Source: CAYVNU01 sp964453265
Lineage (GTDB): Bacteria; Patescibacteriota; Doudnabacteria; UBA920
Length of the DNA stretch: 17,438 nt
Assembly: GCA_964453265.1 (NCBI GenBank)
Contig: CAYVNU010000025.1
Span: 1 to 17,438 of the forward strand
Reading direction: 5' to 3'
This document shows, piece after piece, positions 7,011-13,744 of the stretch (position 1 is its first letter; each line of letters opens with the position of its first letter). Position numbers and translations under genes: made by a program. The notes beneath the pieces were generated by a model that saw only the letters and a program-made list of their open reading frames with translations, did no database searches and was not told the DNA's origin.

Positions 7011-7685
7011 ATGGACAATCTGTCATTATTAGCGCAAGTAAGGGACACTAAAACTAGCCAGCTTAATAAGCTACGCAAACAAGGCATAGTTCCCGCGGTA
7101 TTATACGGCAATAAAATTGCCAATGTAAATTTGTCAGTTAACAAGGGAGAGTTTGAAAAAGTTTTTAGAAAAGCCGGTGAAAGCACAATTATTACCTTAA
7201 TAACCGACAACGACAAAAAAAGCCACAATGTTTTAATTCAAGAAGTCCAACATAATTACTTAACCAGTGATGTACAGCATGTGGACTTTTATGAAGTAAG
7301 CATGACTGAAAAACTAAAAGCTAAAGTTGTTTTGGAATACATCGGTGAGTCTGCGGCTGTAAAAAACCTTGGTGGAATTTTAGTTAGAATTCTAAATGAA
7401 GTTGAAGTTGAATGTTTACCAATGGACTTACCTCACAGCATAACTGTTGATATTTCCAAACTTGCAACTTTAACTGATTCTACGCATGTCAAAGACTTAC
7501 AAGTTTCAAATAAAGTAAAAATATTAGCGGGTCTGGACGAAATTGTCGCCAAAATTCAGCCTCCAAGAGACGTTGAAGCTGAACTCTCGACACCTGTAGT
7601 TGAAGACATTAGTAAAGTTGAAGGCGCCGCTGAAAATAAACCGGTTGACGAAAAAACTGAAGGTAGTAAAGATAAAAAAGAATAA
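7011..7685 (+). CDS. rplY: 50S ribosomal protein L25 (CTC/TL5 form)
   Basis: Binds 5S rRNA loop E in the large subunit. The 224-residue long form has an N-terminal L25 domain (about 4-92: KLRKQGIVPAVLYGN, VLIQEVQHNYLTSDVQHVDFYEV). A TL5-type C-terminal beta domain follows (about 95-185: LGGILVRILNEVEVECLPMDLP, KILAGLDEIVAKI), then an acidic, Lys-rich disordered tail. The start has a Shine-Dalgarno AAGGA at 6999-7003. The about 80-nt leader can fold two ways: AGATTTG 6941-6947 with CAAATCT 6988-6994, or TTTGC 6976-6980 with GCAAA 6987-6991. These are mutually exclusive and could support autoregulation. The gene is monocistronic between its own promoter and terminator. Confidence 0.96.
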   Translation: MDNLSLLAQVRDTKTSQLNKLRKQGIVPAVLYGNKIANVNLSVNKGEFEKVFRKAGESTIITLITDNDKKSHNVLIQEVQHNYLTSDVQHVDFYEVSMTEKLKAKVVLEYIGESAAVKNLGGILVRILNEVEVECLPMDLPHSITVDISKLATLTDSTHVKDLQVSNKVKILAGLDEIVAKIQPPRDVEAELSTPVVEDISKVEGAAENKPVDEKTEGSKDKKE

Positions 7686-7690
7686 TTTTA

Positions 7691-7720
7691 TATCCCGCCT
7701 AAAAAAGGCGGGATATTTTT
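7691..7720 (+). terminator. Rho-independent terminator of rplY
   Basis: TATCCCGCCT (7691-7700) pairs perfectly with AGGCGGGATA (7706-7715) around an AAAAA loop, followed by TTTTT (7716-7720). Confidence 0.93.
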
Positions 7721-7728
7721 AGTCATAG

Positions 7729-7734
7729 TATAAT
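7729..7734 (+). promoter_or_regulatory. Possible -10 of the deacetylase gene
   Basis: A perfect TATAAT directly after the rplY terminator. It ends 1 bp before the ATG at 7736, so a transcript from it would begin near 7741. That makes the ATG at 7775 the first usable start. The -35 is not recognisable, so this rests on the hexamer and its position. Confidence 0.45.
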
Positions 7735-7774
7735 TATGGGTAACATCAAAAAAGTCTTACAAAATCCGATTGCT

Positions 7775-8653
7775 ATGAAAATAAAAAACAATACGCAAAA
7801 ATATATAATTTTCATTTTGGGACTTTTAGTAATTGCCGGTTCTATTACATTTTTTCATTATAAAAAAAATTCAATTCAAACTGACCTTCCATATAAACAA
7901 ACCATCACAGAGGAAGACCGTAAACCAATCGAAATACCAAAAAGTTCTTTAGAGCATAACCGTACAATAAAAATTCCTATACTCATGTACCACCACATTG
8001 GTGACTTTCCAAAAAATGCCAGCCCAACAAGGAAAGATTTGACTGTTTCCACCGCTGACTTTAAACAACAAATCGAATGGATAAAAGAAAAAAAATACAC
8101 GAGCATAAAATTGGAAAATATTTACGAATACAGTATCGGTAAATTTCTAATGCCCGAAAAGCCGGTTGTTTTTACTTTTGACGACGGCTATGCGGATGTT
8201 TTTGATAACGCCTTGCCGATTTTAAAAAACAACGGCTTTATAGGCAGCTTTGCCATAATTACCCAGTACCCAAAAACAAACTCCGGAGACAATTTTTACG
8301 CCTCTTGGGAACAAGTATTAGAAGCTTATAAAAATGGTAATGAGATTGTTTCCCATACTCAAGATCATTTTGACGGTAAATCAAAAAAATATACAAACGA
8401 TTTTATTGCGAAAAATTTATCCGGCTCTATTGAAGACATTAAACAGAACCTGGGCTTTAACACCAGAATTTTAATATATCCTTACGGCCATTACACTCCA
8501 CAGTATATAGAACTAACAAAAAAAGCCGGCTTTGTTATGGGCATAACCGTTCATTCTGGGGATATAATAAACTTGGACAATTTAATGGAAGTACCGAGAG
8601 TTAGAATTCACGGTAAGGAAGATTTTGAAAAATTTAAAAAATTTCTACCGTAA
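7775..8653 (+). CDS. Polysaccharide deacetylase (carbohydrate esterase family 4), membrane-anchored
   Basis: Removes acetyl groups from a GlcNAc-type polymer outside the membrane; peptidoglycan or a capsule-like glycan is likely, but the substrate is unknown. A signal anchor lies at residues 10-29 (KYIIFILGLLVIAGSITFF). The NodB-type domain begins at IPILMYHHIG and carries motif 1 TFDDGY (D136, D137) and motif 2 HTQDH (H194, H198), the usual metal triad of one Asp and two His. Motif 3 is YPYG (235-238), and EVPRVRIHG follows near the end. The 293-residue length is normal. An upstream in-frame ATG at 7736 would add 13 residues, but a TATAAT ends 1 bp before it, so 7775 is preferred. The gene converges on prmC with only 10 bp between the stops. 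Confidence 0.9.
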   Translation: MKIKNNTQKYIIFILGLLVIAGSITFFHYKKNSIQTDLPYKQTITEEDRKPIEIPKSSLEHNRTIKIPILMYHHIGDFPKNASPTRKDLTVSTADFKQQIEWIKEKKYTSIKLENIYEYSIGKFLMPEKPVVFTFDDGYADVFDNALPILKNNGFIGSFAIITQYPKTNSGDNFYASWEQVLEAYKNGNEIVSHTQDHFDGKSKKYTNDFIAKNLSGSIEDIKQNLGFNTRILIYPYGHYTPQYIELTKKAGFVMGITVHSGDIINLDNLMEVPRVRIHGKEDFEKFKKFLP

Positions 8654-8663
8654 TTTATTGCTT

Positions 8664-9527
8664 TTATCTAAGGGCTTTCGATGATATTTCCACGTAGCGC
8701 CAAAAATTACTCAAGTCTTTAAAAAATTCTACTTTGTAAGAAGGTAGAGTTTTTTTAATTAATTTAGATAATAGAGCTTTTTGGCGCGGATCGAATTCAA
8801 GGTATACCAAAACCGGCTGATATTTAAGATCAGCGATCTGCTCTAATAATTTGCGAATAATTACAATACCATTTTCTTTTGCAAAAATGGCGTTTTTTGG
8901 TTCGTATTTTAAATCTTTAATCAACAATCTGTAATCTGTCTGTGGTACATACGGCAGGTTGGCGATGATGATGTCGAAATTTCCTTTTACGTTGTCTAAT
9001 AGGTCTGATAGGACAAATTGGACAAATACCTTGTGTGCTTTAGCGTTTTGTTTTGCAACTTTTAAAGCTTGTGATGATATGTCGCTTGCAGTAATTTGGA
9101 ATTTGTTATTTATTATTTGGGATTTATGCAATTGCTTTGCAATTGACACAGCTATACATCCACTCCCTGTCCCAACATCCAGAACTCTCATCGTGCCCTT
9201 GTAGTGCAGGGCATTGCCCTGCCCATTAAGCAGGCCGATGGCCTGCACTACACGCTCCACGACCCATTCTGTTTCCGGCCGCGGAATTAACGTATATCTA
9301 TTTACCTTAAACCTAAGTCCCATAAAATCCTTATACCCCAAAATATACGCAATAGGCTCGCCCTTAAGCCTTCGCTTAACTAAAGCTGATAAGCTTATAA
9401 GCTGGTCAGCTGATAAGCTCTTTTCGGGGTTTAAATACAAAAACTCCCTGGGCTTTTTAAGCACTTCAGAGAGTAATAAATCAATTTCTACTTTTTCGTA
9501 TTTAATTAAGGCTTGCCTAAGAGTCAT
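8664..9527 (-). CDS. prmC: Release factor glutamine methyltransferase PrmC (HemK)
   Basis: Methylates the glutamine of the GGQ motif in release factors, using S-adenosylmethionine. Numbered from the ATG at 9527, the N-terminal helical domain ends in RRLKGEPIAYILGYKDFMGL, followed by LIPRPETEWVVE. The Rossmann domain starts with RVLDVGTGSGCIA (114-126), and the catalytic motif is NLPY (190-193), a variant of the usual NPPY. A TTG at 9536 is the upstream alternative. It follows prfA, as is usual, and both belong to the rpmE-prfA-prmC group. Three segments look derived from intergenic repeats: about 36-48 (LSADQLISLSA), 93-111 (a palindrome) and about 134-145 (SQIINNKFQIT). All are in frame and outside the catalytic motifs, so the enzyme is probably active. 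Confidence 0.95.
   Translation of the reverse strand: MTLRQALIKYEKVEIDLLLSEVLKKPREFLYLNPEKSLSADQLISLSALVKRRLKGEPIAYILGYKDFMGLRFKVNRYTLIPRPETEWVVERVVQAIGLLNGQGNALHYKGTMRVLDVGTGSGCIAVSIAKQLHKSQIINNKFQITASDISSQALKVAKQNAKAHKVFVQFVLSDLLDNVKGNFDIIIANLPYVPQTDYRLLIKDLKYEPKNAIFAKENGIVIIRKLLEQIADLKYQPVLVYLEFDPRQKALLSKLIKKTLPSYKVEFFKDLSNFWRYVEISSKALR
9093..9124. repeat. A/T-rich repeat-derived segment inside prmC
   Basis: The coding strand here encodes SQIINNKFQIT, made of near-repeated CAAAT(A)/AATTCC-like units. The sequence resembles the AATTCCA-type short repeats scattered in CPR-like genomes. It sits between two core Rossmann strands, where PrmC normally has only a short P/N-rich turn. Repeat origin is inference. 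Confidence 0.4.
9200..9252. repeat. Cruciform-type palindromic element inside prmC
   Basis: The outer arms TGTAGTGCAGG (9200-9210) and CCTGCACTACA (9242-9252) are perfect 11-bp complements. Between and overlapping them are two further perfect hairpins: CAGGGC/GCCCTG (9207-9212, 9216-9221) and CAGGCC/GGCCTG (9231-9236, 9240-9245), each with a 3-nt loop. This nested design is typical of small dispersed palindromic elements. Here it is translated as VVQAIGLLNGQGNALHY in the linker before the SAM-binding motif of PrmC. The insertion keeps the frame. Confidence 0.85.
9384..9419. repeat. Direct repeat AGCTGATAAGCT inside prmC
   Basis: The 12-mer AGCTGATAAGCT occurs at 9384-9395 and 9408-9419, with the related TATAAGCT between them. 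It encodes LSADQLISLSA in the N-terminal domain of PrmC. AGCTGATA-type units are another short intergenic repeat style. The direct repetition is seen; repeat-insertion origin is inferred. Confidence 0.5.
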
Positions 9528-9560
9528 TCTTGTCAATCTTTTAATTCTTGGTCAATCTTG
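9528..9560. repeat. Dispersed ATTGACAAGATT-type repeat between prfA and prmC
   Basis: GTCAATCTT occurs twice (9532-9540, 9551-9559). The 13-mer GTCAATCTTTTAA (9532-9544) recurs exactly at 12875-12887. The 11-mer TCTTGTCAATC (9528-9538) recurs in reverse complement at 12679-12689. The repeat fills the short gap between the two genes and overlaps the alternative TTG start of prmC. Confidence 0.6.
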
Positions 9561-10619
9561 TCATTTCTTTAGTGCCTCTTTTTTCATTTCCACGTCGGCC
9601 TTTTGAAGGGCGGTTATAATGGGGGAGAGTTTGCCTTCCATTATTAGGTTTATTTGGTTAAAGTTTTGGTTTATGCGGTGGTCGGTTACTCGGTCTTGGG
9701 GGAAATTATAGGTTCTTATTTTTTCGCTTCTGTCGCCAGTACCAATCTGCGACTTGGTCATATTTCTAATTTTCGCGTTCTCAATTTCCGCAAAGTGGGC
9801 GGCTACACGGGAGCGGATAACGGCCAAAGCTTTTTCACGGTTTTGGGCTTGGCTACGCTCGTCCTGACATTGCGCGGTTATGCCGGTTGGGATGTGGACT
9901 ATGCGAATAGCAGAATAGGTTGTATTAACACTCTGTCCTCCATGGCCGGAAGACGTAGTGGCTTCCATTTTTAGGTCTTTAGGGTCTATTTTATAGTCAT
10001 TTTCACCAAGTTCCGGTAAAACAGCTACGGTAATAGTAGAAGTGTGCACGCGGCCGCTTTTTTCAGTATCCGGAACCCTTTGCACACGGTGCACGCCGGA
10101 TTCATATTTAAAAATTCCAAAAGCCCCTGTCCTGGAAATTTCAAGAATTATTTCTTTAAAACCACCCGCATCGCTTTTTGAAACCGAAACTGTGTGTAAC
10201 CGAAAACCATTTTCTTCCGCATATTTGCCCAAAGCTCTAAAATACTCCGCGGCAAAAAGCGTGGCTTCGTCACCGCCCGCGCCCGCGCGAATTTCTACAA
10301 TACAGTCTTTGTCGTCGTTAGGGTCTTTAGGTAAAAGCAATTCTTCAATTTCAGATCCCAGTTTAACAATTTCAGATTTAAGCGGGGCAATTTCTTCGCT
10401 AGCCATTTGTGCTATTTCCGCATCATCGGACTTTGTTAGCTCTTGGGAATTTTTTAAATCTTCTTCGGCTTTAGCTAATCTGTTAATTTTATCAACTAAG
10501 GGCTGAAGTTCCGACTGTCTTTTACCCAGTTTTGCCAAATCTAAACCAGCCTGACCAGATGACATCTGATCGGTGATTTTATTATATTCTTCAACTAATT
10601 TTGTAAAAGCTGGTTCCAT
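9561..10619 (-). CDS. prfA: Peptide chain release factor 1
   Basis: Recognises UAA and UAG and triggers peptide release. At 352 residues it has standard RF1 length. The stop-codon recognition motif is PDT (183-185) in HRVQRVPDTEKSGRVHTS, the P-x-T class of RF1 and not the SPF of RF2. The GGQ loop reads SSGHGGQSVNTTYSAIR (Q229). The usual form is SSGAGGQHVN, so a His stands in for Ala before GGQ and a Ser for the following His. The glutamine is the substrate of PrmC, encoded next. The N-terminal coiled-coil domain and the RSEKIRTYNFPQDRVTDHRI block are intact. It sits behind rpmE, separated by a terminator-like hairpin and a repeat, so it may have its own promoter. Confidence 0.97.
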   Translation of the reverse strand: MEPAFTKLVEEYNKITDQMSSGQAGLDLAKLGKRQSELQPLVDKINRLAKAEEDLKNSQELTKSDDAEIAQMASEEIAPLKSEIVKLGSEIEELLLPKDPNDDKDCIVEIRAGAGGDEATLFAAEYFRALGKYAEENGFRLHTVSVSKSDAGGFKEIILEISRTGAFGIFKYESGVHRVQRVPDTEKSGRVHTSTITVAVLPELGENDYKIDPKDLKMEATTSSGHGGQSVNTTYSAIRIVHIPTGITAQCQDERSQAQNREKALAVIRSRVAAHFAEIENAKIRNMTKSQIGTGDRSEKIRTYNFPQDRVTDHRINQNFNQINLIMEGKLSPIITALQKADVEMKKEALKK

Positions 10620-10623
10620 AAAT

Positions 10624-10689
10624 AGTGGGTAGTAAGTAGTTGGTAGTGAGTAGCCAGGCCTGCGGGCTAAACGCTATTTACTACCTACT
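10624..10689. repeat. Imperfect inverted repeat of GTAGTAAGTAG units
   Basis: AGTGGGTAGTAAGTAG (10624-10639) matches the reverse complement of 10674-10689 at 14 of 16 positions; both differences would be G-U pairs in RNA. The unit GTAGT is repeated further within 10640-10653. It fills the gap between prfA and the rpmE terminator. This style of repeat is frequent between genes in CPR-like genomes (from memory). Confidence 0.65.
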
Positions 10690-10709
10690 ACTTTCCTAGT
10701 AATTCTAAC

Positions 10710-10748
10710 ATAAAACCACCCCAAACTTAAAGCTTAAGGTGGTTTTAT
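10710..10748 (-). terminator. Rho-independent terminator of rpmE (possibly bidirectional)
   Basis: ATAAAACCACC (10710-10720) pairs perfectly with GGTGGTTTTAT (10738-10748), and an inner CTTAA/TTAAG extends the stem past a small bulge. Read leftward it lies 15 bp after the rpmE stop, with T residues in the distal arm. A/T-rich arms on both sides could also stop rightward transcripts. Confidence 0.75.
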
Positions 10749-10762
10749 TAAATTTTAAGTAT

Positions 10763-11023
10763 TTATTTAACTGCTCTGACTTTTCTTGGTTTTTTAACAG
10801 CTTTAGTAGACTTAATTTGCTGGGCTGTCGCGGTGCGTTTCTTAAACTTATCTATACTTCCGGCAGCGTCTAACAGCTTTTGTTTACCTGTATAAAAAGG
10901 GTGACATTGGCTGCAAACTTCCGTATGAAGTTCATTTAAAGTTGAACCGGTTTTAAAAGTATTACCGCATGCGCAGGCAACTACTGCTGTCATATTGTAT
11001 TGTGGATGGATTGTAGGTTTCAT
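10763..11023 (-). CDS. rpmE: 50S ribosomal protein L31 (zinc-binding type)
   Basis: Bridges the subunits at the central protuberance. The N-terminus MKPTIHPQY is typical. The four zinc ligands of the C+ form are present as C17 and C19 (ACACGNTF) and C37 and C40 (VCSQCHPFYTGKQ). The core ends near residue 64, and a Lys/Arg/Ala-rich tail extends it to 86 residues, longer than the usual about 70. First gene of the leftward rpmE-prfA-prmC group, divergent from rpsB. A terminator follows directly. Confidence 0.96.
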   Translation of the reverse strand: MKPTIHPQYNMTAVVACACGNTFKTGSTLNELHTEVCSQCHPFYTGKQKLLDAAGSIDKFKKRTATAQQIKSTKAVKKPRKVRAVK

Positions 11024-11134
11024 AAAATTTAAATTAACAACATTTGATATAAATGAGCAAAATCAGAAAGTTTTTAGCTTATTTAACCATGCTAATCTAT
11101 TAAATCTTGCTCAATTGAAATATTGTACATGCTC

Positions 11135-11163
11135 TTGCCTTTTTAGTCAAGAGCTGTTATAAT
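11135..11163 (+). promoter_or_regulatory. rpsB-tsf promoter
   Basis: TTGCCT (11135-11140), a 17-bp spacer and TATAAT (11158-11163), with TGT before the -10. The start near 11170 yields an about 113-nt structured leader before rpsB. Confidence 0.8.
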
Positions 11164-11169
11164 TTACTT

Positions 11170-11282
11170 AATATTAATTAACACATCCCTCATCTTTCCT
11201 GTTCTAAAAGCCCGTGGGCTTAAATTTAGAATTGAGATGGGATGGAAGCGTTCCGGAAAATACCGGAATAAGGAAGGAAATT
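11170..11282 (+). promoter_or_regulatory. Structured 5' leader of rpsB
   Basis: The main hairpin has TTCTAAA (11202-11208) with TTTAGAA (11225-11231), and AGCC/GGCT inside it. CCC...ATCT (11187-11194) with AGATGGG (11235-11241) can close a lower stem. A second hairpin, TTCCGG/CCGGAA (11251-11256, 11263-11268), stands directly before the Shine-Dalgarno AAGGAAGG. S2 autoregulates through its leader in several bacteria, so a feedback role is plausible here, but no known S2 leader motif was matched. Confidence 0.55.
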
Positions 11283-11987
11283 ATGAAAGACATTAGTCTT
11301 TTAGACTTGTTAAAAAGCGGAGCCCATTTCGGACACACCACCTCCAAATGGAATCCAAAAATGAAGCCTTATATTTTTACCACCCGCAACAACATCCATA
11401 TTTTGGATTTGGAAAAAACCCGCGCGGCTCTCTTAAAATCCATGGAAGCTGCAAAAGAAATTAGCAGCAAGGGCGGTACAATTTTATTTGTAGGCACTAA
11501 AAAACAAACCAAGGAAATCATTAAGCAAACCGCGATGGCCGCTGGTATGCCTTTTGTAAATGTTCGCTGGCTCGGCGGTACTTTTACCAACTTTAGAACC
11601 ATTCAGAAAACAATTCGTAAACTGGAAAAATTAGAAAATTTAAAAGCCTCCGGTGAATTAGAGAGCCGCTATACAAAAAAAGAAGCTTTAATGATTGTTA
11701 GAGAAATTGAAAAGCTAAAAAAACTTTTTGAAGGTATACAAAACATGAAAAAATTGCCTGAGGCAATTTTTGTCACAGACGTTAAACATGACGCAATTGC
11801 TGTAAGGGAAGCGCAAAAAAGCAAAGTCAAGGTTATAGGTATTGTAGACACCAACTCAAACCCGGAAGGCCTTTCTTACGCCATTCCATGTAACGACGAC
11901 GCTACCAAAGCCGTTGAACTTTTGTGCACCGCCATGTCAGAAGCAATTACCGAAGGAAGACAAGTTGTAGCCAAAATTCAAGCATAA
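11283..11987 (+). CDS. rpsB: 30S ribosomal protein S2
   Basis: Small-subunit protein at the head-body junction. The product starts MKDISLLDLLKSGAHFGHTT and continues with WNPKMKPYIFTTRNNIHILDLEKT, FVGTKKQ, VNVRWLGGTFTNF, LPEAIFVTDVKHDAIAVREA, and GIVDTNSNPEGLSYAIPCNDDA, all S2 signatures. The length of 234 is typical. An in-frame ATG at 11214 would add 23 residues, but those are hairpin leader sequence. The AAGGAAGG Shine-Dalgarno at 11270-11277 fixes the start at 11283. It is followed by tsf after 94 bp without a clear terminator, which is the standard rpsB-tsf operon. Confidence 0.97.
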   Translation: MKDISLLDLLKSGAHFGHTTSKWNPKMKPYIFTTRNNIHILDLEKTRAALLKSMEAAKEISSKGGTILFVGTKKQTKEIIKQTAMAAGMPFVNVRWLGGTFTNFRTIQKTIRKLEKLENLKASGELESRYTKKEALMIVREIEKLKKLFEGIQNMKKLPEAIFVTDVKHDAIAVREAQKSKVKVIGIVDTNSNPEGLSYAIPCNDDATKAVELLCTAMSEAITEGRQVVAKIQA

Positions 11988-12081
11988 AAAAACCAAACAA
12001 TTAATTTTATTCCAAGGCAGATTGTTTTTCCAAAAACCTAATTTGGACTATTCATTGCATTTGGAAATTTAGGATAGCTTT

Positions 12082-12675
12082 ATGTCCAATGATATTTTAA
12101 AAGAAATAAGAGAATTAACAGGAGCCGGTATTTTAGAAATAAAAAACGCGCTAACTGAAAGCGGTCAAGACAAAGATAAAGCAATAGAAATTTTACGAAA
12201 AAAAGGTGCTCTCAAGGCCGGTAAAAAGGCTGACAGAGTAGCTAACGAAGGAATTGTTGAAAGCTACATTCATCCCGGAGCTCGCGTTGGAGTATTAGTT
12301 GAGGTTAACTGCGAAACTGATTTTGTAGCCAGAACTGAGGACTTCAAACAATTAGCCAAAGATCTAGCCATACACATAGCGGCAGCTAACCCTCTCTATA
12401 TTCAATCCTCAGAAGTACCCGCTGAAGTTGTTGAAAAAGAAAAAGAAATTTACAAAGAACAAGCAATTGCCAGCGGTAAAGTTAAATCTGATGATATAAT
12501 GAATAAAATGCTGGAAGGAAAAATTGCCAAGTATTTTGAAGAGTCCTGCCTGCTAGAACAGCCTTTTATAAAAAACCCTGATATAAAAGTCAGCGAACTC
12601 ATATCCCAAGCTATTGCAAAAATGGGGGAGAAGGTTGTTATAAAAAGATTTGCCAGGTTCGTTTTAGGAAACTAA
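12082..12675 (+). CDS. tsf: Elongation factor Ts
   Basis: Nucleotide exchange factor for EF-Tu. The 197 residues correspond to the short, Thermus-like form. An N-terminal UBA-like domain (LKEIRELTGAGILEIKNAL) precedes the core with the EF-Tu contact motif TDFV (79-82) in EVNCETDFVARTEDF. A single dimer-type subdomain and the C-terminal KMGEKVVIKRFARF follow. A short Shine-Dalgarno (AGGA near 12072) supports the start. A small hairpin (CCTAATTT with AAATTTAGG) lies between rpsB and tsf and could set their relative expression. Confidence 0.96.
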   Translation: MSNDILKEIRELTGAGILEIKNALTESGQDKDKAIEILRKKGALKAGKKADRVANEGIVESYIHPGARVGVLVEVNCETDFVARTEDFKQLAKDLAIHIAAANPLYIQSSEVPAEVVEKEKEIYKEQAIASGKVKSDDIMNKMLEGKIAKYFEESCLLEQPFIKNPDIKVSELISQAIAKMGEKVVIKRFARFVLGN

Positions 12676-12763
12676 TTTGATTGACAAGATTTTTATGCCA
12701 TAGGAAATACGCCTGCCTAGACTGGCGGAAAATCAATGACCCAGCCGTCGCTACCTCCTACAC

Positions 12764-12789
12764 CCCTCCTTCGCTGAAGCTTTGGAGGG
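12764..12789. repeat. GC-rich palindrome
   Basis: CCCTCC (12764-12769) pairs with GGAGGG (12784-12789), with an inner CTTC/GAAG (12769-12772, 12776-12779) as an alternative stem. The TCCTTCGCTGAAGCTT style resembles a family of intergenic repeats I associate with Parcubacteria-like genomes. That association is from memory and unverified. Confidence 0.5.
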
Positions 12790-12850
12790 TAAGCAAGACT
12801 TCGAAGGTCAAGAAACTATGGCGGAACTAGATTGGGCTGTTTGTTTGCAC

Positions 12851-12888
12851 AATCTTTTAAATCTTTTAAATCATGTCAATCTTTTAAA
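12851..12888. repeat. ATCTTTTAA direct repeats ahead of the TPR gene
   Basis: ATCTTTTAA is present at 12852-12860, 12861-12869 and 12879-12887. The last copy is part of GTCAATCTTTTAA, shared exactly with 9532-9544. The repeat ends within 10 bp of the TPR start codon and so forms its 5' leader. Confidence 0.65.
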
Positions 12889-12893
12889 TCATT

Positions 12894-13712
12894 TTGTCTT
12901 ATCAAATTCTTCCAAATATAATATTTTTAGTCGCCGTAGTGGGGATAATTTTAATTATTCTCAGGCGTTTACCTGAAGTTGGGAAGCAAGAAACTGAAAA
13001 TAAACCAAATGAAGCCATTAACTCTCTGCTTTCCTCTAAAGGTTTACCGGCAATAACAATTTCAAAAACGCGCACTCTATTTAAAATTTGGGTTAAAAAA
13101 AGTTGGAACTTTGTATTAGAAGCTAAAGATTTAAAACAAACTAATGCGGCAGGCTACAAATTTAAAAAAATTTTTCAAATTAAAGACCCAAAGCCGGTTT
13201 TAAGAACAGAGGTAACTTTACAATCAATCCCTATTGTACAACCAACCAAAGACGAAGCTTATTACTTTGATCTTATAAAAAAAGAACCGAAAAATTTATC
13301 TCATTATGATGCCTTGGGAAAATATTATTTAGAAAAAAATATTTTCTCCGACAGTAAAGATATATACCTATACCTAGTTAATCACGAACCGACTAACCCT
13401 GAATATTTTGGTAGACTAGCATATTCTTGCTACAAACTTGCCGAATACAGCCTTGCTGCGGAAAATTACATAAAATCCTTAGGTCTTGATTCAATTCACC
13501 CAAACCGCTATTATAATCTAGGTATTTGCTACCAACATTTGGAAAAATACCAAGAAGCCGTAGAAGCTTTTAAAAAAGCTGTCGAACTTGATCCGGAAAA
13601 TTCAAAATTTGCCCAAACATTAAGCAAGGTCTATTTAAAAATACAGGGTATAGCAGATCCCAAATCCTTAACCGACCAATCTTCGAACGACAATAGCGAT
13701 TTAGCAAGTTAA
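12894..13712 (+). CDS. Membrane-anchored tetratricopeptide repeat protein
   Basis: 272 residues from a TTG start. A stop at 12885-12887 bounds the frame, and no ATG precedes the membrane helix. Residues 8-24 (NIIFLVAVVGIILIILRR) form one N-terminal membrane segment with a positive cytoplasmic flank. A linker to about 110 follows, then three to four TPR units. The clearest are NPEYFGRLAYSCYKLAEYSLAAENYIKSLGLD and NRYYNLGICYQHLEKYQEAVEAFKKAVELDP, with the canonical G/Y/A/P positions. TPR arrays mediate protein binding; the partner is unknown. Nothing in the neighbourhood specifies the job. The tRNA downstream may be on the same transcript, since no separate terminator is visible before it. Confidence 0.82.
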   Translation: MSYQILPNIIFLVAVVGIILIILRRLPEVGKQETENKPNEAINSLLSSKGLPAITISKTRTLFKIWVKKSWNFVLEAKDLKQTNAAGYKFKKIFQIKDPKPVLRTEVTLQSIPIVQPTKDEAYYFDLIKKEPKNLSHYDALGKYYLEKNIFSDSKDIYLYLVNHEPTNPEYFGRLAYSCYKLAEYSLAAENYIKSLGLDSIHPNRYYNLGICYQHLEKYQEAVEAFKKAVELDPENSKFAQTLSKVYLKIQGIADPKSLTDQSSNDNSDLAS

Positions 13713-13744
13713 AAATAAGCAATCTAAATAGACTTTACAATCTC

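Larger units (their letters stand above)
12676..12893. other. Repeat-filled intergenic region between tsf and the TPR gene
   Basis: No gene is visible in these 218 bp. They hold a copy of GATTGACAAGA (12679-12689), a GC-rich palindrome (12764-12789), and A/T-rich direct repeats (12851-12888). The GC-rich middle (about 12707-12840) differs clearly in composition from the surrounding genes and looks inserted. Confidence 0.6.

Noticed and set aside
6824..7228. Minus-strand open frame of 134 codons across the rplY start
   Set aside because: It runs through the rplY promoter, terminator and N-terminus, with no plausible start signal.
9214..9606. Plus-strand open frame of 130 codons over prmC and prfA
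   Set aside because: It lies antisense to prmC, which has clear family motifs, and its translation has no recognisable features or ribosome site.
10042..10506. Plus-strand open frame of 154 codons over prfA
   Set aside because: It is antisense to RF1 and Ser-rich, a typical reverse-strand shadow of a conserved gene.
12782..12976. 64-codon plus-strand ORF upstream of the TPR gene
   Set aside because: Its sequence is translated repeat (LLNLLNHVNLLNH) and it overlaps the TPR start. It is an artefact of the ATCTTTTAA repeats.
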